A DNA stretch of 64,000 nucleotides from Tessaracoccus sp. Its GTDB lineage: Bacteria > Actinomycetota > Actinomycetes > Propionibacteriales > Propionibacteriaceae. The notes below the pieces were generated by a model. The model searched no databases, had not been told where the DNA came from, and worked only from the letters and a program-made list of their open reading frames with translations. The stretch is from positions 248,001 through 312,000 of the forward strand of contig NZ_JADJNP010000004.1 of NCBI RefSeq assembly GCF_016714275.1, read 5' to 3'. The position numbers and the translations under genes are program-made. This document shows, in pieces, positions 62,356 through 64,000 of the stretch; positions within the stretch are counted from its first letter, which is position 1; every line of letters begins with the position of its first letter.

Positions 62356-63924
62356 TCAATCGGCGGCGGTCAGCTCGTGGACGCGGTTGCAGTCGGCGAT
62401 GACGTCGGCGTCGTGCGTGATCACGAGCACGGGGGCGTCGGCGAAAGCGCGCCAGACGTCGGCCATGAGGGCGTCGGCGGTTTCGCGGTCGAGATGCTCG
62501 GTGGGCTCGTCGAGGATGATCAGGTCGCGCTCGCCGACGAGGAGTCGCGCGAGGGCGAGTCGACGGCGCTCGCCGCCGGACAGCGTCGAACCCGCCTCGC
62601 CGATGCGGCGCTCCGGATCGATCGGCAGCCCCGCCCGGGCGAGCGCGTCCTCGATGTCCGCGGCCGTGGCGTCGCGGTTGCCGATGCGCACGTTCTCCGC
62701 CACCGTCGTCGCGAAGATGTGCGCGTCCTGGGCGAGGTACCCGACGCGCCCGCCCCGTCGCACGGTCCCGGCGAGCGGCGGGATGAGCCCCATCGCCGTC
62801 GCGGCGATCGTCGTCTTCCCGACTCCCGAAGGCCCGATGAGCGCCACGCGCTCGCCCGGCGCGACCGACAGCTCAACCCCGGCCTGGACGATCGGCCCGT
62901 CGGGCCAGCCGACGCTCACGTCGTCGAGGCTCAGCCCGGGCGCGCCGTCGCCGACGGTCACGTCGCCGGTGCCTACGGGCGCTGCGTCGAGGATCTCCGT
63001 GATCCTGCCGAGCGCTGTCCGGGCGCGGGTGAGCGTCTGGGCGGCCTGGGCGAACGTGGCGAGGACCTCGTGCATCGCGAGGGGAGTGAGGGCGAGGACC
63101 GCGAGGAAGCGCGGGTCGAGCGTGCCCGCGGCGACGGCCGTTGTGCCGAACAACAGCGCAGCGGCCACCGCGATGCCCGCGGCGGCAACCTGGCCGGCGG
63201 TCGCCATGCCGCGCAGCCACGCGGCGCGGGATTCCTGCGCCCGGAGCTCCTCGTCGATGGCGAGGAGGCGGGCGAGCGCGGCGTCCTCTGCGCCATATGC
63301 GACGAGGTCGGTGCCGGTGCGCGCGAGCTCACGCACGCCGTCGGCGAGGCGGCCGCGCGTCGGCACGGAGGCCTTGTCTGCGGTGAGACTGAGGCGCTGC
63401 GTCCACCACGGCAGCGCGACGCCGGCCAGCAGCGCGGTGCCGAGGAGCACGAGCGCGCTCGGGACGTCGAGGACGGCCAGCGCGATCGTCGTCGCGGTGA
63501 CCACGACCGCGGCGGACGCGAGCGGGACGACGACGCGCACGACGAGGTCCTGGATGGCGGTGACGTCGGCGACGACGCGCGTCAGGAGGTCGCCGCGGCG
63601 TCGGCCGATGAGCGTGGTCGCGGCGAGCTTGTCGTAGACGCGGACGCGGAGCGCGGCCTGCATGCGCAACGCGAGGTCGTGACCGACGATGCGTTCCAGA
63701 TACCGGAACACGCCGCGGGAGATGCCGAACGCGCGCACCCCGACAGCCGCGGGTTGCAGGAACAGCACCGGAGGAGCGAGCGCCGCGAACGAGATCAGCC
63801 ACGCGGAGACGCCCATCAGCGCCACCGACGACGCCGAAGCGAGCGCTGCCAGCAGCACGCCCATGACGAGCAGCTTCCGCCCCTTCGGTACCTCGCGGAG
63901 CAGATCCGTCAGCAGTCGCCTCAT
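62356..63924 (-). CDS. cydC: Thiol reductant ABC exporter subunit CydC
   Basis: A 522-residue half-transporter (six-helix membrane domain, then ABC domain). The membrane part has ASSVALMGVSAWLISFAALAPPVLFLQPAAVGVRAFGISRGVFRYLERI (two motifs), typical of CydC; the ATPase has Walker A GPSGVGKTT, signature LSGGERRRLALARL and Walker B DLIILDEPTEHLD. CydDC exports cysteine or glutathione (in actinobacteria other thiols) and is needed for cytochrome bd assembly. It overlaps the upstream cydD stop by 3-4 nt (ATGA). Terminated by a long hairpin. Confidence 0.93.
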   Translation of the reverse strand: MRRLLTDLLREVPKGRKLLVMGVLLAALASASSVALMGVSAWLISFAALAPPVLFLQPAAVGVRAFGISRGVFRYLERIVGHDLALRMQAALRVRVYDKLAATTLIGRRRGDLLTRVVADVTAIQDLVVRVVVPLASAAVVVTATTIALAVLDVPSALVLLGTALLAGVALPWWTQRLSLTADKASVPTRGRLADGVRELARTGTDLVAYGAEDAALARLLAIDEELRAQESRAAWLRGMATAGQVAAAGIAVAAALLFGTTAVAAGTLDPRFLAVLALTPLAMHEVLATFAQAAQTLTRARTALGRITEILDAAPVGTGDVTVGDGAPGLSLDDVSVGWPDGPIVQAGVELSVAPGERVALIGPSGVGKTTIAATAMGLIPPLAGTVRRGGRVGYLAQDAHIFATTVAENVRIGNRDATAADIEDALARAGLPIDPERRIGEAGSTLSGGERRRLALARLLVGERDLIILDEPTEHLDRETADALMADVWRAFADAPVLVITHDADVIADCNRVHELTAAD

Positions 63925-64000
63925 GCGCGGACCCCCGCCGGGGTCAGGGTGACGACGCGGTCCGCGGCGGCGAGGACCGCGGGGCGGTGGGAGACGATCA
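63921..64000 (-). CDS. cydD: CydD, C-terminal end only (cut by window edge)
   Basis: The last 26 codons of the ABC domain are visible (IVSHRPAVLAAADRVV near the H-loop, then a short tail and TGA). They overlap the cydC ATG. The product is assigned from this position next to cydC and from the H-loop histidine. Confidence 0.75.
   Translation of the reverse strand, partial: IVSHRPAVLAAADRVVTLTPAGVRA

Overview
The window is a GC-rich stretch of bacterial chromosome, densely coded on both strands. It looks like an actinobacterium. It has a mycothiol-pathway deacetylase (mshB), a DUF348/G5 cell-wall protein, a CsoR-type regulator, a CE1758/CE1759 luciferase-like pair, a multisubunit Na+/H+ antiporter and several genes whose -10 box sits 6-8 nt before the start codon (leaderless transcription). 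A member of Propionibacteriaceae or a relative would fit, but nothing here fixes the genus. No complete insertion sequence, prophage, tRNA, rRNA or CRISPR array was seen.

Layout. 1-3983 (minus): 5' part of an Mrp/Mnh antiporter operon (mnhD partial, mnhC, mnhA-B fusion), then endonuclease IV. 4896-5341 holds an extreme poly-G/poly-C tract that is probably a sequencing or assembly fault. 5342-9368: aldo/keto reductase, ArsR-type regulator divergent from a uridine phosphorylase, ABC-F ATPase. 9538-9616 is a perfect long inverted repeat ahead of a long-chain acyl-CoA synthetase. 11542-13144: small membrane protein, rhodanese, GDSL hydrolase. 13269-15005: rpsF-ssb-rpsR-rplI operon. 15094-17797: alpha/beta hydrolase, zinc-ribbon protein, marR-MFS pair. 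17868-18165 is a roughly 20-bp periodic repeat array (nine direct then six inverted units). 18261-21146: flavin monooxygenase/reductase pair and mshB. 21282-26158: NCS1 permease, glgX, lipid kinase.

26162-38163 is the most unusual part. A TIR-domain protein with one membrane helix and a predicted external beta-propeller (minus) is divergent from a channel-like RCK/RyR/PGDYG-type protein (plus). NAD+ synthetase, a DUF1345 protein, alanine dehydrogenase, a PfkB kinase and an ADP-ribosylglycohydrolase follow, so NAD/ADP-ribose chemistry is over-represented. The TIR/RyR pair is the best candidate for an undescribed conflict or stress-signalling system; that role is inference.

38226-48932: OFA-type MFS, an unknown protein, dnaB, csoR-copZ with a CsoR-type operator, a wall protein with an RlpA-like domain, a candidate small RNA, fumC, a glycosyltransferase, and an SQR-TusE/DsrC-DsrE sulfur operon preceded by a second CsoR/CstR-like operator. 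49201-50321: csbD-glsB-marR stress operon. 50567-52506: ptsH-ptsI, the general PTS proteins that would energise the sugar PTS downstream.

52558-62246: succinate-semialdehyde-type dehydrogenase, HAD phosphatase, then a glucitol-type PTS locus (GpsA-like dehydrogenase, PRD regulator interrupted by an in-frame TAG, gutM, srlA, srlE, srlB, glycerol-1-phosphate-dehydrogenase-like enzyme). This looks like import and oxidation of an unidentified polyol. The window ends in cydC and the tail of cydD.
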